Numbered from the stretch's first letter, positions 49,435 through 58,740 are shown. The stretch is 64,000 bases of DNA from Bacteroidota bacterium (GCA_018266795.1 JAFDZV010000011.1:178129-242128), one strand, 5' to 3'. Numbers and translations are program-made. The notes: generated by a model not told the origin, from the letters alone.

Positions 49435-50487
49435 ATGAGCGTAAAACTTCGCACCCGTTCTCTGCGCGACGGTCGCCAGAGTCTCTACCTCGACATCTAT
49501 CACAACGGTGCCCGGTACTACGAGTACCTTAACCTCTATCTCACCAAAGATAACAGGGGCGGCCATAACAAGGGGATCAAGGCGCTCGCCGAGAAGATCG
49601 CCGCCGACCGCCAGTTGAAGCTCGATCAGAACGACCACGGCTTCGCTGTTGAGAACCATCGCCGGACAAGCTTCATCGACTATTTCGAGGCGCAGGCCGC
49701 GCGGCGTGCCAGCGCAACGCGTGCATCCTGGACCTGCACGCTGAATGCCATCAAGGCATGCGCCGGTGAGCAGAACCTGACGTTTGCCCAGGTTACTCCG
49801 TCGTGGCTTGAAGGATTCAAGGCGTATCTGCTCGAACGATATGCCCGGGGCACCGCATACCTCCGCTACAACATGGTCAAGACCGCCTTGCGGCAGGCGG
49901 TGCACGATGAGATCATCACCTCCAGTCCGGCGACGAAGATCAAGGGAGTACGGAAGGCGGAGACACAGCGGGCCTACCTTGACGAAGGGGAACTTCGGAA
50001 GCTGGCCGCAACACCGTGCCGCCAGGCCGACGTCAAGCGTGCGTTCCTCTTCTCATGCGTGACGGGGCTTCGCATCTCCGATGTCCGCAAGCTGCGCTGG
50101 CGGAACATCACGGGTGACCGGATCGTGTTCTCGCAGAAGAAGACCGGGGGTGCGGAGTACATCGATCTGAGCGATGCGATTCGTTCGGTGCTCGGCGAGC
50201 GCGGCGAGCCTGATGCTCAGGTCTTCGAGCTTCCGGCCGGCACAACGATCGGCAATGTTCTTCGGACATGGTGTGCTGCAGCGGGTGTGACGAAGCACGT
50301 CACGTTTCACGTTGCGCGGCACACGTTCGCGACGCGGCTCCTGACACTGGGCGCGGATATCTACACGGTGAGCAAACTGCTTGGTCACACGACGCTTGCG
50401 CATACACAGGTCTATGCGAAGATCGTGGATCAGAAGAAGCGCGATGCCCTGAACCTGCTTCCGGTGCTGCCGTCCGGAAATTCATAG
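49435..50487 (+). CDS. Tyrosine site-specific integrase
   Basis: 350 residues from the ATG at 49435. The N-terminal arm-binding domain (SVKLRTRSLRDGRQSLYLDI) and SAM-like core-binding domain (about 75-170) precede the catalytic domain with R213 (GLRISDVRKL), Lys near 235, H292-x-x-R295 (FHVARHTFAT), H318 and nucleophile Y327 (LAHTQVYAKI). This architecture is typical of Bacteroidota integrative elements. It lies 195 bp after dedA, at the left edge of a block of mobile-element-type genes. The nearby att site could not be determined. Confidence 0.94.
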   Translation: MSVKLRTRSLRDGRQSLYLDIYHNGARYYEYLNLYLTKDNRGGHNKGIKALAEKIAADRQLKLDQNDHGFAVENHRRTSFIDYFEAQAARRASATRASWTCTLNAIKACAGEQNLTFAQVTPSWLEGFKAYLLERYARGTAYLRYNMVKTALRQAVHDEIITSSPATKIKGVRKAETQRAYLDEGELRKLAATPCRQADVKRAFLFSCVTGLRISDVRKLRWRNITGDRIVFSQKKTGGAEYIDLSDAIRSVLGERGEPDAQVFELPAGTTIGNVLRTWCAAAGVTKHVTFHVARHTFATRLLTLGADIYTVSKLLGHTTLAHTQVYAKIVDQKKRDALNLLPVLPSGNS

Positions 50488-50667
50488 GCGCCCGACTGGT
50501 TACGTTGATGGCCCGTCCGCATTGTGGGCGGGCCATCATTCCAAATGGTCCGCCGCTCTGCGCCGGCGCTGTCTCGCAATTGGCACCGGTTGATGGATTG
50601 CGCCGTTTTGTGCCTGCGCGTAACCTCCGCGTTCTTCCTTCCTTTCTCACATCAATCAACGACTGCG
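50488..50667. other. Spacer after the integrase
   Basis: 180 bp. ATGGCCCGTCCGC and GCGGGCCAT (50507-50535) form a hairpin just after the integrase stop (ATGGCCCG with CGGGCCAT), probably its terminator. Confidence 0.5.
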
Positions 50668-51366
50668 ATGGGACAACAGTACCGTCACTTCCGGCTGGCC
50701 AACATCACCCTTTCGAGTGAACGGGAGGCCGCATGGAACGAGTCAAACAGTACCGTGAGTAATCCGGTCTTTGACGCGCCATGGCTTCTCGCCGTTCCGG
50801 ACGAGTACGAGGAACGCCTGCGGGACCTCTACCACACGTCGCCGAACGCCCGCGATCGCTGGGAGATCCTTGAAGACTGGCTTCTCCATCTGCATACGGT
50901 GAAGACCGGGCTGGGCATGACGGAGCAGGAGTTGTACGCGCAGCGGGTCGAGGCATTGATTGCGGTCGCGCAGGCGGCGATTGACCGCGAGATGCGCCGT
51001 GCACGCTTCGAGGCCGATGAAGATGCCATTGCGTCCCGGACATCGGTGCCGAAGCTGCACATCAATGCGTGGAGCGATGATCTGACGCGGATCTTCGAGA
51101 CGTGCGTTGATATAGGGATGATATCCTCGACGGCCGAACCATCGAAGATCGTGGCAATGTTCACGACCGAACGGGTTGCAAAGGATCTTGCCGCGAACTA
51201 CCGCACGAGCCGCGACCGCATCAACGGCAGGCATCCGGTCACCCCGTCGATGACGCTGACGAAACTTGTCAAGGGACTCCTGGACCGGTTGTCGGCGGCG
51301 CGCATCGAGGAGATCATGGAGCACGCCGAGAAGGTGCTGGCCGTGCGCAGCAGATCACCACGATAG
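50668..51366 (+). CDS. Mobile-element protein of unknown function
   Basis: 232 residues from the ATG at 50668 (GQQYRHFRLANITLSSER). It is all-helical looking, with segments EILEDWLLHLHTVKTGLGMT and a C-terminal domain SDDLTRIFETCVDIGMISS...TKLVKGLLDRL that resembles the short C-terminal modules of Bacteroidota element proteins. No catalytic motif or membrane segment is visible. Position between the integrase and an excisionase-like HTH gene suggests an accessory or regulatory role. Confidence 0.65.
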   Translation: MGQQYRHFRLANITLSSEREAAWNESNSTVSNPVFDAPWLLAVPDEYEERLRDLYHTSPNARDRWEILEDWLLHLHTVKTGLGMTEQELYAQRVEALIAVAQAAIDREMRRARFEADEDAIASRTSVPKLHINAWSDDLTRIFETCVDIGMISSTAEPSKIVAMFTTERVAKDLAANYRTSRDRINGRHPVTPSMTLTKLVKGLLDRLSAARIEEIMEHAEKVLAVRSRSPR

Positions 51367-51702
51367 CCTTTGTCCGGGCACGGGCCTCGTTCCCCGCATG
51401 TAACGGCATGTGCCGGACCTGCCCGGTACCCTCTGCCTGCAACCACCCGCACGGCATCCACCGCAGCGTATCGGTATCAGCCACAGCCCTGCAATCACCG
51501 GCATTCGGGCAGAGAACGCGGCCGCTGATGACCGGCACGAGAACCAGCCGCCGCCACCGCTGATTGCATCCTTCGGCCAACCACAACCATCGCAAAAAAC
51601 AGTACGTACGGTTCATACTCTTTTTCGCGTCCCCGCCACACGAGCTTTGTTCCAGCCGCGCATGAACAGATCAATGAATGTTCGTTGTTGGAGAAACGCC
51701 CT
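51367..51702. other. Spacer upstream of the excisionase-like gene
   Basis: 336 bp without a supported gene. It is Pro/His-codon-like on one strand only by composition. An AT-rich stretch near 51595-51620 (TTCATACTCTTTTTCGC) is the likeliest promoter area for the genes that follow. Confidence 0.35.
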
Positions 51703-52284
51703 ATGGGAACACGTGAATTGCTGGAGAAGATCCTTGACGTTGTCAACCGTCTGGAACGGCTTGTCAGTGATCAGAAGGACCGTGTCGTTGATGCACGCAC
51801 CGCATGCAGGCTTACCGGCCTGTCGAAGGCGTCGCTGTACTCGAAGACCTGCTCCAAGAATGGAGAGCCGCCGTTGCTGCCACACTTCAAGACCGGTAAG
51901 CGGATCTACTTCCGGGAGTCGGATCTGGTGGCGTGGATGACCTCGCACCGTGTGAAGGATCGTGACGGGATTGAACGGGACGCAGAGGAGTATGTCCGGA
52001 CGCACCCGTCCAGAATCGACGGAATGCCGCGCGAGCGTTCGGGACGCACGGCCGCTCAACCGATACGCAACAATGCCTCCGTAAGAGGCAGCGATGCCCG
52101 CGCCAGAGGCAACGATGGACGCACTGAGTGGAGCGACCGGGCCGCAGGGCGAGACGGGTATCCGGGAGCCCGCGACGACCGGCGGGGATGGCCGGATGAT
52201 CGCCTGCCGTACGATGATGATCGTGGTGGCGATGATGATACCGGTGATGACGATGGAGCGTACGATGATGATGCGGAGGTCTAG
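51703..52284 (+). CDS. Excisionase-like helix-turn-helix protein with acidic/arginine tail
   Basis: 193 residues from the ATG at 51703, with GGAG nine bases upstream. After a short N-terminal coiled region (LLEKILDVVNRLERLVSDQK) comes a MerR/excisionase-type winged HTH: DARTACRLTGLSKASLYSKT, then PHFKTGKRIYFRESDLVAWM. The C-terminal 90 residues are Arg/Gly/Asp-rich and end in a long run of acidic residues, unusual for this family. It is probably a directionality factor or replication regulator of the element. The primase gene starts one base after its stop, so they are coupled. Confidence 0.82.
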   Translation: MGTRELLEKILDVVNRLERLVSDQKDRVVDARTACRLTGLSKASLYSKTCSKNGEPPLLPHFKTGKRIYFRESDLVAWMTSHRVKDRDGIERDAEEYVRTHPSRIDGMPRERSGRTAAQPIRNNASVRGSDARARGNDGRTEWSDRAAGRDGYPGARDDRRGWPDDRLPYDDDRGGDDDTGDDDGAYDDDAEV

Positions 52285-52285
52285 C

Positions 52286-55200
52286 ATGAAGGAGCGCAGC
52301 TACAACATTGAAGAGATCAAGCGGCGCCTTGACATGGTCTCCTACGCCGCCGCTCACTTCGGCGGCACACCGGAGCGCAGCGGAGCGGAAGTGCACCTTG
52401 TCGGCGCGAAGCTGGGAGGCTTCCGCATGAACACGGCGAAGGGAGTCTTCCGGCATGAGACCGAGGACGTTGGCGGCGATGTGCTGGACCTTGTCGGCTA
52501 CGTGCTGTTCGGCAAGGCATACTTCGCGAGCCGGTCGCGGTACTTCGCGGACGTGCTTGCCGAAGCCGGACGGTTGACGGACGTCGAGCCAGCCGAACGC
52601 GAGCGTCCTCACGGGCCTCAGCTCCCCGCGTCGCCGCGTGCCGCATCACCGGCCGGAGCAGTGAACGGAGCATCGAGCGGCATTGCGAACAGCCGGACTC
52701 CGGACCCTGGTGCTGCCGAACACGACGCAACTGCAACACCGGTACTGGAGAACGCACACGATGCTCTGGAAGCGGCCCCCTCTTCCAACGGTGCCGTGTG
52801 CAACGATGGAATGCCGGACAGCGACGCATCCGGACGGGACGCATGGGAGAATCAGGCACATGAGCGCGAGACTCGCGAGCTAGAGGCTCACAAGGGGGAG
52901 CCGCGCGAGCGGGAGCACCGTGAGCGGGAGCGGCGCGTGCTTGTCGCCGTCTACACCTATCGGGCGGCCGATGGATCATTCCTCTACGAAGCGCGCAAGT
53001 ACCGGCCGCGAGGCTACTCCTATCGCCGCTACGCGGCTGACCGCACCCCCATCCTCGGCATCGATGCCGACGACTACGTGCTGGCCAACGGCGTGTATGT
53101 CCGCACCTACGGACGTCCTGCCGGCGGCGCGCAACGCTTCGAGGCGTCGGACCGGGTGCTGTACCGCCTGCCGGAACTCCGGCGGGCGGTTGCCGGCGGC
53201 CACACCATCTTCCTCGTCGAGGGTGAGAAGGATGTCGAGACGCTTGCGGCACTCGGCATCCCGGCGACAACGAACCCGATGGGAGCGGGCAAGTGGCTCG
53301 ATCAGTTCTCCGCCGAACTCGCCGGGGCAGACGTGGTGGTCATTCCCGACAACGATGAACCGGGACGCCGCCATGCGGCCCGTGTCACGCGCAGCCTGAC
53401 CGGCGTTGCCGCCAGTGTCCGCGTGCTCGAACTGCCCGGACTTCCCCCGCGTGGTGACGTCACCGACTGGATCGAGAATGGCGGAACGGCGGATGAACTG
53501 CTGACCATGGCCGATGCCTCGGCCTACCCGGCGGAGGACCCGGCGCTGTACGATGACTACGCCGCCGTTGAGGATGTCACCGGGCCGGAGCCTGCGGGCG
53601 CCGATGCACACCAGCGCAACGAACGGAGCGCCTATCCTCTTCTGCCGCGTGACCCCTTCACCGATCTGAGCGAGGAGGATGAACGCGGGCTCGTGATTCC
53701 GGAGGATGTCTACGAGCATCTTCCCTCGATGCTGAAGGAACTGGCATCGTTCTTCGCACCCGGCTATGAACGGGACGTGTTCCTGACGGGCGCGCTTCCG
53801 GTGATCGGCGGTGCGGCGGTGAACACCGTCGGTGATCATGGCGACGGCCCCGGGCCGCTCGCGCTCTACACGGCGGTGGTGGCGCTGACCGGATCGGGCA
53901 AGGGGGTGCTCCATCATGCCTACAACCTGGGCCGCGCGATCAACCGGCGGCTTATCGAGCAATCGAAGGACGCCCGCGCCGACTGGCAGGCACGCGTCAA
54001 GAGCAAGGATGGTGACCCGGGACCGGAGCCACCGGAACGCTCGTTCTATCTGGCCGGGAACGCATCGAAGCGCGCGTTGATCGACAACCTTGCAGCGAAC
54101 AACGGTGTGGGGGTGATCTTCGAGACGGAGATCGTGACGATTGTCAACACAATCGGCCAGGAGTGGGGCGACGTCTACGACATCTTCCTGCGGGCGCTGC
54201 ATGGTGAGCCCCTTTCGATCAGCCGCAAGTCCGACGGGCGGATGTACGTGGAGAATCCGGCACTCTTCATCACGCTCTCCGGGACGCCGGCGGCGTTCGC
54301 CCGTCTGGTCCCGACAACGGAGGACGGACTGTTCAGCCGCTTTGCGCTCTATCGCTTCGAGAGCCACGCACAATGGGAGTCGAAGGAACCGGGCACACGG
54401 CACCGGCAGCGGACGGCGGCATTCGAGCAGGCAGCCGATCGGCTCGATCTGCTGCACCGGACGCTGACGCGCCGGAGTGATCCGCTGATCGTCGGCTGGA
54501 CGCACGAACAATGGAGCTGGCTCAACGAGACGTTCAGCACGGCGCTCGCGAACCTCGTGGCGTCGCGTGCGGACGTGACGCTGGAGGCAACGATAAAGCG
54601 TCTGGGGCTGATGGCCTTCCGGATCGGCTGCATCCTCTCGGCGCTCCGCGCCTTCGGTGATGATGTCAACATCGAGCGGGCGCGTTCGTTGACGGTGTAC
54701 GATGCGGATGCACGCACCGGGATCGTGCTCGCGATGCTCTACTATCGCCACGCACTCCGCTTTGCTGCAACGATGCCACGGGCGGGCGGTCCGCGCCTGC
54801 GGGGCCGGATCGTATCGTTCCTCGATACCCTTCCGGGCGGTGTATTCGGGCGTGCGGAGTACCGTGCGGCAGCGGAGCGGAACGGAATCAGCGAACGTTC
54901 GGCGCAGCGGTACCTGACGCGGCTCATGGCAAGCGGCATCGTTGCCGATCAGGGATACGGGCGGTATCGGAAGAATGCCCACGCACACCCCCACGCAACG
55001 GACTCCGGGCGCGATCACGATACGGATGAACCGGGGGCGGAGGAATCCAGGAGAAGCAATTCTGCCGGGACGCACGCTGCTGCGGCGGTGAACGATTCTC
55101 CGGCGGTGATGGCGCTTCACGGAGCCGTGAAATCAGATACGCCCGATGGCAAAGTGTCCAAGTGTCAAACCTCCCAGGAGGACGGGGTGAAGTTTGACCG

Positions 55201-55444
55201 TTTCGACAACTCGCCACCTGGTGCATCTGGTTTCAACGCCCCTCCCGATGCCTCGAACACTGGCGAACCTCGCCCGGAGGGTACGGAGATGCCTGCACAA
55301 CCACCATGGAACGCACGCGGGAGCGCTCCGCACCCGTACGATGATCCTGCAGGCCTCGGGGATGACGGCCGAAGCGCCACGGCGAGGAACAACGAAGAGA
55401 ACGGCAGCCGTGATGGTACACCGTTCGAGGAGTGGGAGCTGTGA
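52286..55444 (+). CDS. Toprim primase / DUF3987 helicase-like replication protein of the element
   Basis: 1052 residues. An N-terminal domain (1-100, GVFRHETEDVGGDVLDLVGY) resembles primase-type zinc-binding regions without the zinc residues. A low-complexity linker follows (110-220). The Toprim domain has IFLVEGEKD near residue 310 and VVIPDNDEPGRRHA near 353. The DUF3987 domain (about 470-800) contains the P-loop-like ALTGSGKG near 537 and FETEIVTIVNTIGQEWGD. A C-terminal winged helix is suggested by RAEYRAAAERNGISERSAQR near 860. Such proteins usually start DNA replication or act as primase-helicases on mobile elements. The next gene overlaps its stop (GTGA). Confidence 0.9.
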   Translation: MKERSYNIEEIKRRLDMVSYAAAHFGGTPERSGAEVHLVGAKLGGFRMNTAKGVFRHETEDVGGDVLDLVGYVLFGKAYFASRSRYFADVLAEAGRLTDVEPAERERPHGPQLPASPRAASPAGAVNGASSGIANSRTPDPGAAEHDATATPVLENAHDALEAAPSSNGAVCNDGMPDSDASGRDAWENQAHERETRELEAHKGEPREREHRERERRVLVAVYTYRAADGSFLYEARKYRPRGYSYRRYAADRTPILGIDADDYVLANGVYVRTYGRPAGGAQRFEASDRVLYRLPELRRAVAGGHTIFLVEGEKDVETLAALGIPATTNPMGAGKWLDQFSAELAGADVVVIPDNDEPGRRHAARVTRSLTGVAASVRVLELPGLPPRGDVTDWIENGGTADELLTMADASAYPAEDPALYDDYAAVEDVTGPEPAGADAHQRNERSAYPLLPRDPFTDLSEEDERGLVIPEDVYEHLPSMLKELASFFAPGYERDVFLTGALPVIGGAAVNTVGDHGDGPGPLALYTAVVALTGSGKGVLHHAYNLGRAINRRLIEQSKDARADWQARVKSKDGDPGPEPPERSFYLAGNASKRALIDNLAANNGVGVIFETEIVTIVNTIGQEWGDVYDIFLRALHGEPLSISRKSDGRMYVENPALFITLSGTPAAFARLVPTTEDGLFSRFALYRFESHAQWESKEPGTRHRQRTAAFEQAADRLDLLHRTLTRRSDPLIVGWTHEQWSWLNETFSTALANLVASRADVTLEATIKRLGLMAFRIGCILSALRAFGDDVNIERARSLTVYDADARTGIVLAMLYYRHALRFAATMPRAGGPRLRGRIVSFLDTLPGGVFGRAEYRAAAERNGISERSAQRYLTRLMASGIVADQGYGRYRKNAHAHPHATDSGRDHDTDEPGAEESRRSNSAGTHAAAAVNDSPAVMALHGAVKSDTPDGKVSKCQTSQEDGVKFDRFDNSPPGASGFNAPPDASNTGEPRPEGTEMPAQPPWNARGSAPHPYDDPAGLGDDGRSATARNNEENGSRDGTPFEEWEL

Positions 55445-55698
55445 CGTTCAGCGAACTCGTGAGCGAACTGGTGCGACGCGGCATCGTGTTCGACCGCCAT
55501 GCGGGCGATGCCGCCCCTACCGGCGGAAGGCTGAAGGCCACCGGGCCGCGCGGAGCAATGACTGGGGAACTCCGGCGGGAGATTCAGCGGCACCGCGAGA
55601 CGTTGATCGCGTTTCTCGGTCCCTCACGCCTTCCGGAGACTCCGCCGGAGCCTGAAGGAGCCCGATCGCGACGCGGTACGGGAAAACCGGGTACGTAA
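55441..55698 (+). CDS. TubC-docking-like small protein
   Basis: 85 residues from a GTG whose GTGA overlaps the primase stop. The sequence VTFSELVSELVRRGIVFDRH, then LKATGPRGAMTGELRREIQ and HRETLIAFL, follows the TubC N-terminal docking domain pattern (a small helical/beta fold normally at the ends of NRPS/PKS proteins). Stand-alone copies also occur in mobile elements. Its coupling to the primase suggests it docks or pairs with that protein (inference). A disordered Pro/Arg tail follows. Confidence 0.72.
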   Translation: MTFSELVSELVRRGIVFDRHAGDAAPTGGRLKATGPRGAMTGELRREIQRHRETLIAFLGPSRLPETPPEPEGARSRRGTGKPGT

Positions 55699-55991
55699 CC
55701 AGCCGTTTGTACGTGCTGAAGCGGGAATGAACTGGTGAAATTCATTGAAATCCGGCGATTCGATACGGCATTGAGCGGGGTCGGCCGGAGGAGAGGGATT
55801 TCAGGCTGCGCCAATTCACCCCTCAACCAGCACCGGATGAGGAAGATTTCTACACCAATTCAACACCATGGGTACGCAGATCGAGCACCAAGGGAGTGCC
55901 GCATCTCCACCACATGAACGGAGAGTGGTCTCTGAAGGCGCGTGCTCAGGTGGCATCCATGGACACCGTAACTGGACAGGAAGAATCAGGA
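55699..55991. other. Spacer before the small HTH-like gene
   Basis: 293 bp; open frames here are short and unsupported. AGGAAG at 55978-55983 is the ribosome-binding site of the next gene. Confidence 0.4.
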
Positions 55992-56354
55992 ATGGAACGC
56001 ATGCGACGGAATGAGAAGCAAGACACCCCGCGCCAGGCACGCGCGGCCACGCTGCTGAACGTGCGCGGGCGCGACCTCCTCTACGTCCGCGAGGAGGCGG
56101 GATACTCCCGCGCCAGGCTCTCGCAGCGCATGAGGAGGGATGATGACCATGACGCGATACCATCGAGCCCGAACACCCTGCTGCGCTACGAGAGCACGAT
56201 CGGGGAAGTGAAGCCGCTGGTGGCGGCGGCCTATCGCCGGGCGATCGGCGAGGAACTGTTTGATGCTCTGCTGGAACGGCTGCGACTACGCGAGGAGGAG
56301 TACCGGAAGGAGCACGAGCGGCTGTACGCGCAGTCGCAGCGGAGCAGGCAGTAA
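55992..56354 (+). CDS. Small basic protein with a possible HTH
   Basis: 120 residues from the ATG at 55992, with AGGAAG eight bases upstream. The core RGRDLLYVREEAGYSRARLS, then SPNTLLRYESTIGEVKP, has the rhythm of an XRE/Cro-like HTH (two helices around YSRARLSQRM, then the NTLLRYE helix that reads DNA). The C-terminus is a charged helix (LRLREEEYRKEHERLYAQ). It lies between the primase and two unknown element genes and is probably an element regulator. Confidence 0.62.
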   Translation: MERMRRNEKQDTPRQARAATLLNVRGRDLLYVREEAGYSRARLSQRMRRDDDHDAIPSSPNTLLRYESTIGEVKPLVAAAYRRAIGEELFDALLERLRLREEEYRKEHERLYAQSQRSRQ

Positions 56355-56403
56355 GCCGGCGGAAAGGACCTCAACAATCACTGACAGGCAAGGAGCAATG
56401 CAT

Positions 56404-57039
56404 ATGACCGTGACAAGAATGGCGAAGCGGAACATGCGGGAGTGGTACCGGCGGCTGCGGCAATACTGCGCAAGCCGTCTGCATGTCGCCAATGCGCTCG
56501 ATGATATCGCCGAGGCAATCACCGGCGCTCCGCGCATCCGAAGGCAGGAGAAGAGCACCGTAATGCTGTGCTCCGTCCGGGACCTCCAGAGTGATCAGGA
56601 GATCCGGGAGCGCTGGCACATGAACCCGGATCGGTACCGGGGCATGATGTTTGCCTCGGCGTTGAACGATCTGAAGCGGGCGGCGATCACCTACGGGCAC
56701 ACACAGAACCGGCTGCTGGATGCAACCCTTCGGCAGGATATCGGGCTCATGGTGGAGATCGAAGTGACCCCGGGAGTGCCATGGCACATCCTGGAGTGGC
56801 TGCGGACCCGGAAGCCATCACTGAAGGAGATGATCCGGGAGATCGAGGAGGAGATACAGGCGGCGCTGGAACTGCTGCAGGCCGTCGGAGTGCATACCGA
56901 ACGCACCATCGCCCTGCGCGACCAGCTTGCGGAGTGCCTCACCCTGATCGCGTGCGAGGTGGCGTATGCCCGCCTCGTTCTCGACCGGGATGATTTCGAG
57001 AACGAACCAGATTTCAGGGATGAGTACGATGAGAAGTAA
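56404..57039 (+). CDS. Element protein of unknown function
   Basis: 211 residues from the ATG at 56404, chosen because AAGGAG lies eight bases upstream. It is helical and charged, with segments MREWYRRLRQYCASRLHVAN and MIREIEEEIQAALELLQAVG that look like coiled coils. No motif is recognised. Its last codons overlap the start of the next gene by 11 bases, so the pair is translationally coupled. Confidence 0.65.
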   Translation: MTVTRMAKRNMREWYRRLRQYCASRLHVANALDDIAEAITGAPRIRRQEKSTVMLCSVRDLQSDQEIRERWHMNPDRYRGMMFASALNDLKRAAITYGHTQNRLLDATLRQDIGLMVEIEVTPGVPWHILEWLRTRKPSLKEMIREIEEEIQAALELLQAVGVHTERTIALRDQLAECLTLIACEVAYARLVLDRDDFENEPDFRDEYDEK

Positions 57040-57628
57040 CGAACAGGATGCGGCCGCGAGCGCGGCCGCTCGTATTCTCGGAGAATTCGACCGATGCATG
57101 GCCGGTCTTCGCGAGACGGCGCGGGCGGTGCTGACTCCACTGCACGCCTTCCTTGCAGCAGATCTTCCCATGCGCACGGCGCTGAAGGAGGCCATCCGGT
57201 CACAAAGCACGAGTGACCGGGAGTATCTGAAGGCGGCCGACGCGACCTTCGCGGCGGCGCTTCGCGAGCCGCTCACGACCCTGCTCGACGCGATCACCGA
57301 ACACGAACCGGCATTCCTGCGATCGTGTGGTGCCGTGCTCGACTGCTATGACGGGTTGTGGAGCGAGCGGCGCCCGGTGGGTGCGCTCGCCGGGCTCCGG
57401 AAGGCGGAACTGCTGAACCGGGGCAAGGCCATCCGCACGGTGCTGCGGAACGTTGAGCAGATCCCGGGAGTGGTGCTCCGGTCCCTCGGCCTGCCGAAGT
57501 CTCCAGGCCATCCGGTGCCGCCCTGCATTGCGGTGGTCTACACGGTACTCTGTGGTTTGCGTGGTGAGATCACCCGGGCACGCTCACGGCTGCGGGCGAC
57601 CATGGACCGCACATTCGCGGCACGATGA
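57029..57628 (+). CDS. Element protein of unknown function
   Basis: 199 residues from the ATG at 57029, which overlaps the previous stop and has AGGG nine bases upstream. The protein is Ala/Arg/Leu-rich and helical throughout (SAAARILGEFDRCMAGLRET, LRKAELLNRGKAIRTVLRNV). No family is recognised. It is the last gene of the plus-strand element block; a strong bidirectional terminator follows at 57657-57696. Confidence 0.65.
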   Translation: MRSNEQDAAASAAARILGEFDRCMAGLRETARAVLTPLHAFLAADLPMRTALKEAIRSQSTSDREYLKAADATFAAALREPLTTLLDAITEHEPAFLRSCGAVLDCYDGLWSERRPVGALAGLRKAELLNRGKAIRTVLRNVEQIPGVVLRSLGLPKSPGHPVPPCIAVVYTVLCGLRGEITRARSRLRATMDRTFAAR

Positions 57629-57656
57629 ATCTTTACGACACGCCCGGATGCAACGA

Positions 57657-57696
57657 ACAACGCCGGTGTGATCGCTTCCGATCGCACCGGCGTTGT
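57657..57696. terminator. Bidirectional terminator after the element genes
   Basis: An 18-bp stem with one G-T wobble: left arm 57657-57674, right arm 57679-57696, loop CTTC. It lies between convergent genes. Confidence 0.85.
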
Positions 57697-57781
57697 CATA
57701 TTCTGCTCTGCCGCATTCCACGACGTTGCGTTCCGGGCCATGGCGTTCCGCATCAGGACGTTCTTCTCTGCCCATCCGCCG

Positions 57782-57982
57782 TCAGCGCTTCCCCTCCTCA
57801 TCGATCGGCTCCGCGCCATTATTTGCATTCATCCCCGAACGTCGCGCAAGGATACGTCCGGCGGTCTTCAGTGCCGCTTCATTCGCCAGCGCCTCGCCCG
57901 CGTCAATCGCGGCAAGGAGCGTGCGCGCTTCCTCACCCGTGACCGGCTTGTCTGTCCGTTGCTCTGGTGTTGGATACTGCAT
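57782..57982 (-). CDS. Small acidic protein of unknown function
   Basis: 66 residues (QYPTPEQRTDKPVTGEEART, then LLAAIDAGEALANEAALKTA). It is a helical, charged small protein without a recognised family. It is 47 bp downstream of the next gene on the same strand and probably shares its transcript; the terminator at 57657-57696 follows. Confidence 0.5.
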   Translation of the reverse strand: MQYPTPEQRTDKPVTGEEARTLLAAIDAGEALANEAALKTAGRILARRSGMNANNGAEPIDEEGKR

Positions 57983-58029
57983 GGGTTCGCTTCGTTCAAA
58001 CAGTGCTCGTTGAACCGTCCGGCGGCCCC

Positions 58030-58338
58030 TCAGTTACTGGCCGCTTCATCCTCCTCACGATGCTGCCGCAGCTTCATTGCGATCTCCTCCGGCGTGCCGA
58101 TCAACACCACCCACGACCGTTCATCTCGGCGCGTGGTCAGTGTATCGAATGTTCCGCACACCGTCTCAAAGGCATGAACATACATGCGGTATAGGTGATT
58201 GCGGGGAGGACCCGATTGCGCCAGCTCCATCCGGCACTCCGCGACGGCCTTGTCGGCGATCTCCTGAATCTCGTCGCCGGTGAGCAATGTGCGGGCGGTT
58301 CCGCTGACAACCAGTTCAATGTCGTTCGACTGGGACAT
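58030..58338 (-). CDS. Small protein of unknown function
   Basis: 102 residues. Mixed alpha/beta pattern: IELVVSGTARTLLTGDEIQE, a middle HLYRMYVHAFETVCGTFDTL, and an end SWVVLIGTPEEIAMKLRQH. No signal peptide or known motif. First gene of a likely two-gene minus-strand unit with 57782-57982. Confidence 0.55.
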   Translation of the reverse strand: MSQSNDIELVVSGTARTLLTGDEIQEIADKAVAECRMELAQSGPPRNHLYRMYVHAFETVCGTFDTLTTRRDERSWVVLIGTPEEIAMKLRQHREEDEAASN

Positions 58339-58460
58339 GCTGCATCTCGGTAACGTTCATGGGGGAATGGTGAACGCCGGGGAGCACAAGATCGTAACGG
58401 CTGTGCACACCACCAACGTCGGTGGCTGTTCGATTGATGAGCGGATCATGGATCGGTGTA

Positions 58461-58740
58461 CTACCGCACGACCAGGAACTTCCCGTTCGTTTCGGTAACG
58501 CCGTCATCGATGCGATAGATATACATGCCCATCGGAAGTGCCGCAACACTGATGCAGACCACCTCCATCCCCGACGAAACGTCACGGTCCACTTGTGGTG
58601 CCACACAGTTGCCGGTTGGATCGTAGAGCCGTATTCGTACATGCCGTCCCGGCGATGCTGTAAGCCTGATTTCCACGATGCCGGTGGCAGGATCGGGACC
58701 GCGCGAGAGAATGTACCTCTGCCAGTTGCATCATCACGAT
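58461..58740 (-). pseudogene. Orphan T9SS C-terminal sorting-domain fragment
   Basis: The open frame (stop codons at 58741 and 58461) encodes only a sorting-domain-like tail: RGPDPATGIVEIRL, then HVRIRLYDPTGNCV, ending YIYRIDDG...GKFLVVR, like the end of a secreted T9SS protein. There is no N-terminal domain, signal peptide or clear start. It is probably the remnant of a deleted or rearranged gene. An intact T9SS gene starts 120 bp away on the opposite strand. Confidence 0.65.

Noticed and set aside
52976-55120. 714-codon open frame on the minus strand
   Set aside because: Antisense to the primase/DUF3987 gene.
57538-57828. 96-codon minus-strand open frame
   Set aside because: It reads through the bidirectional terminator hairpin and overlaps the end of a better gene; Met/Arg-rich and not protein-like.
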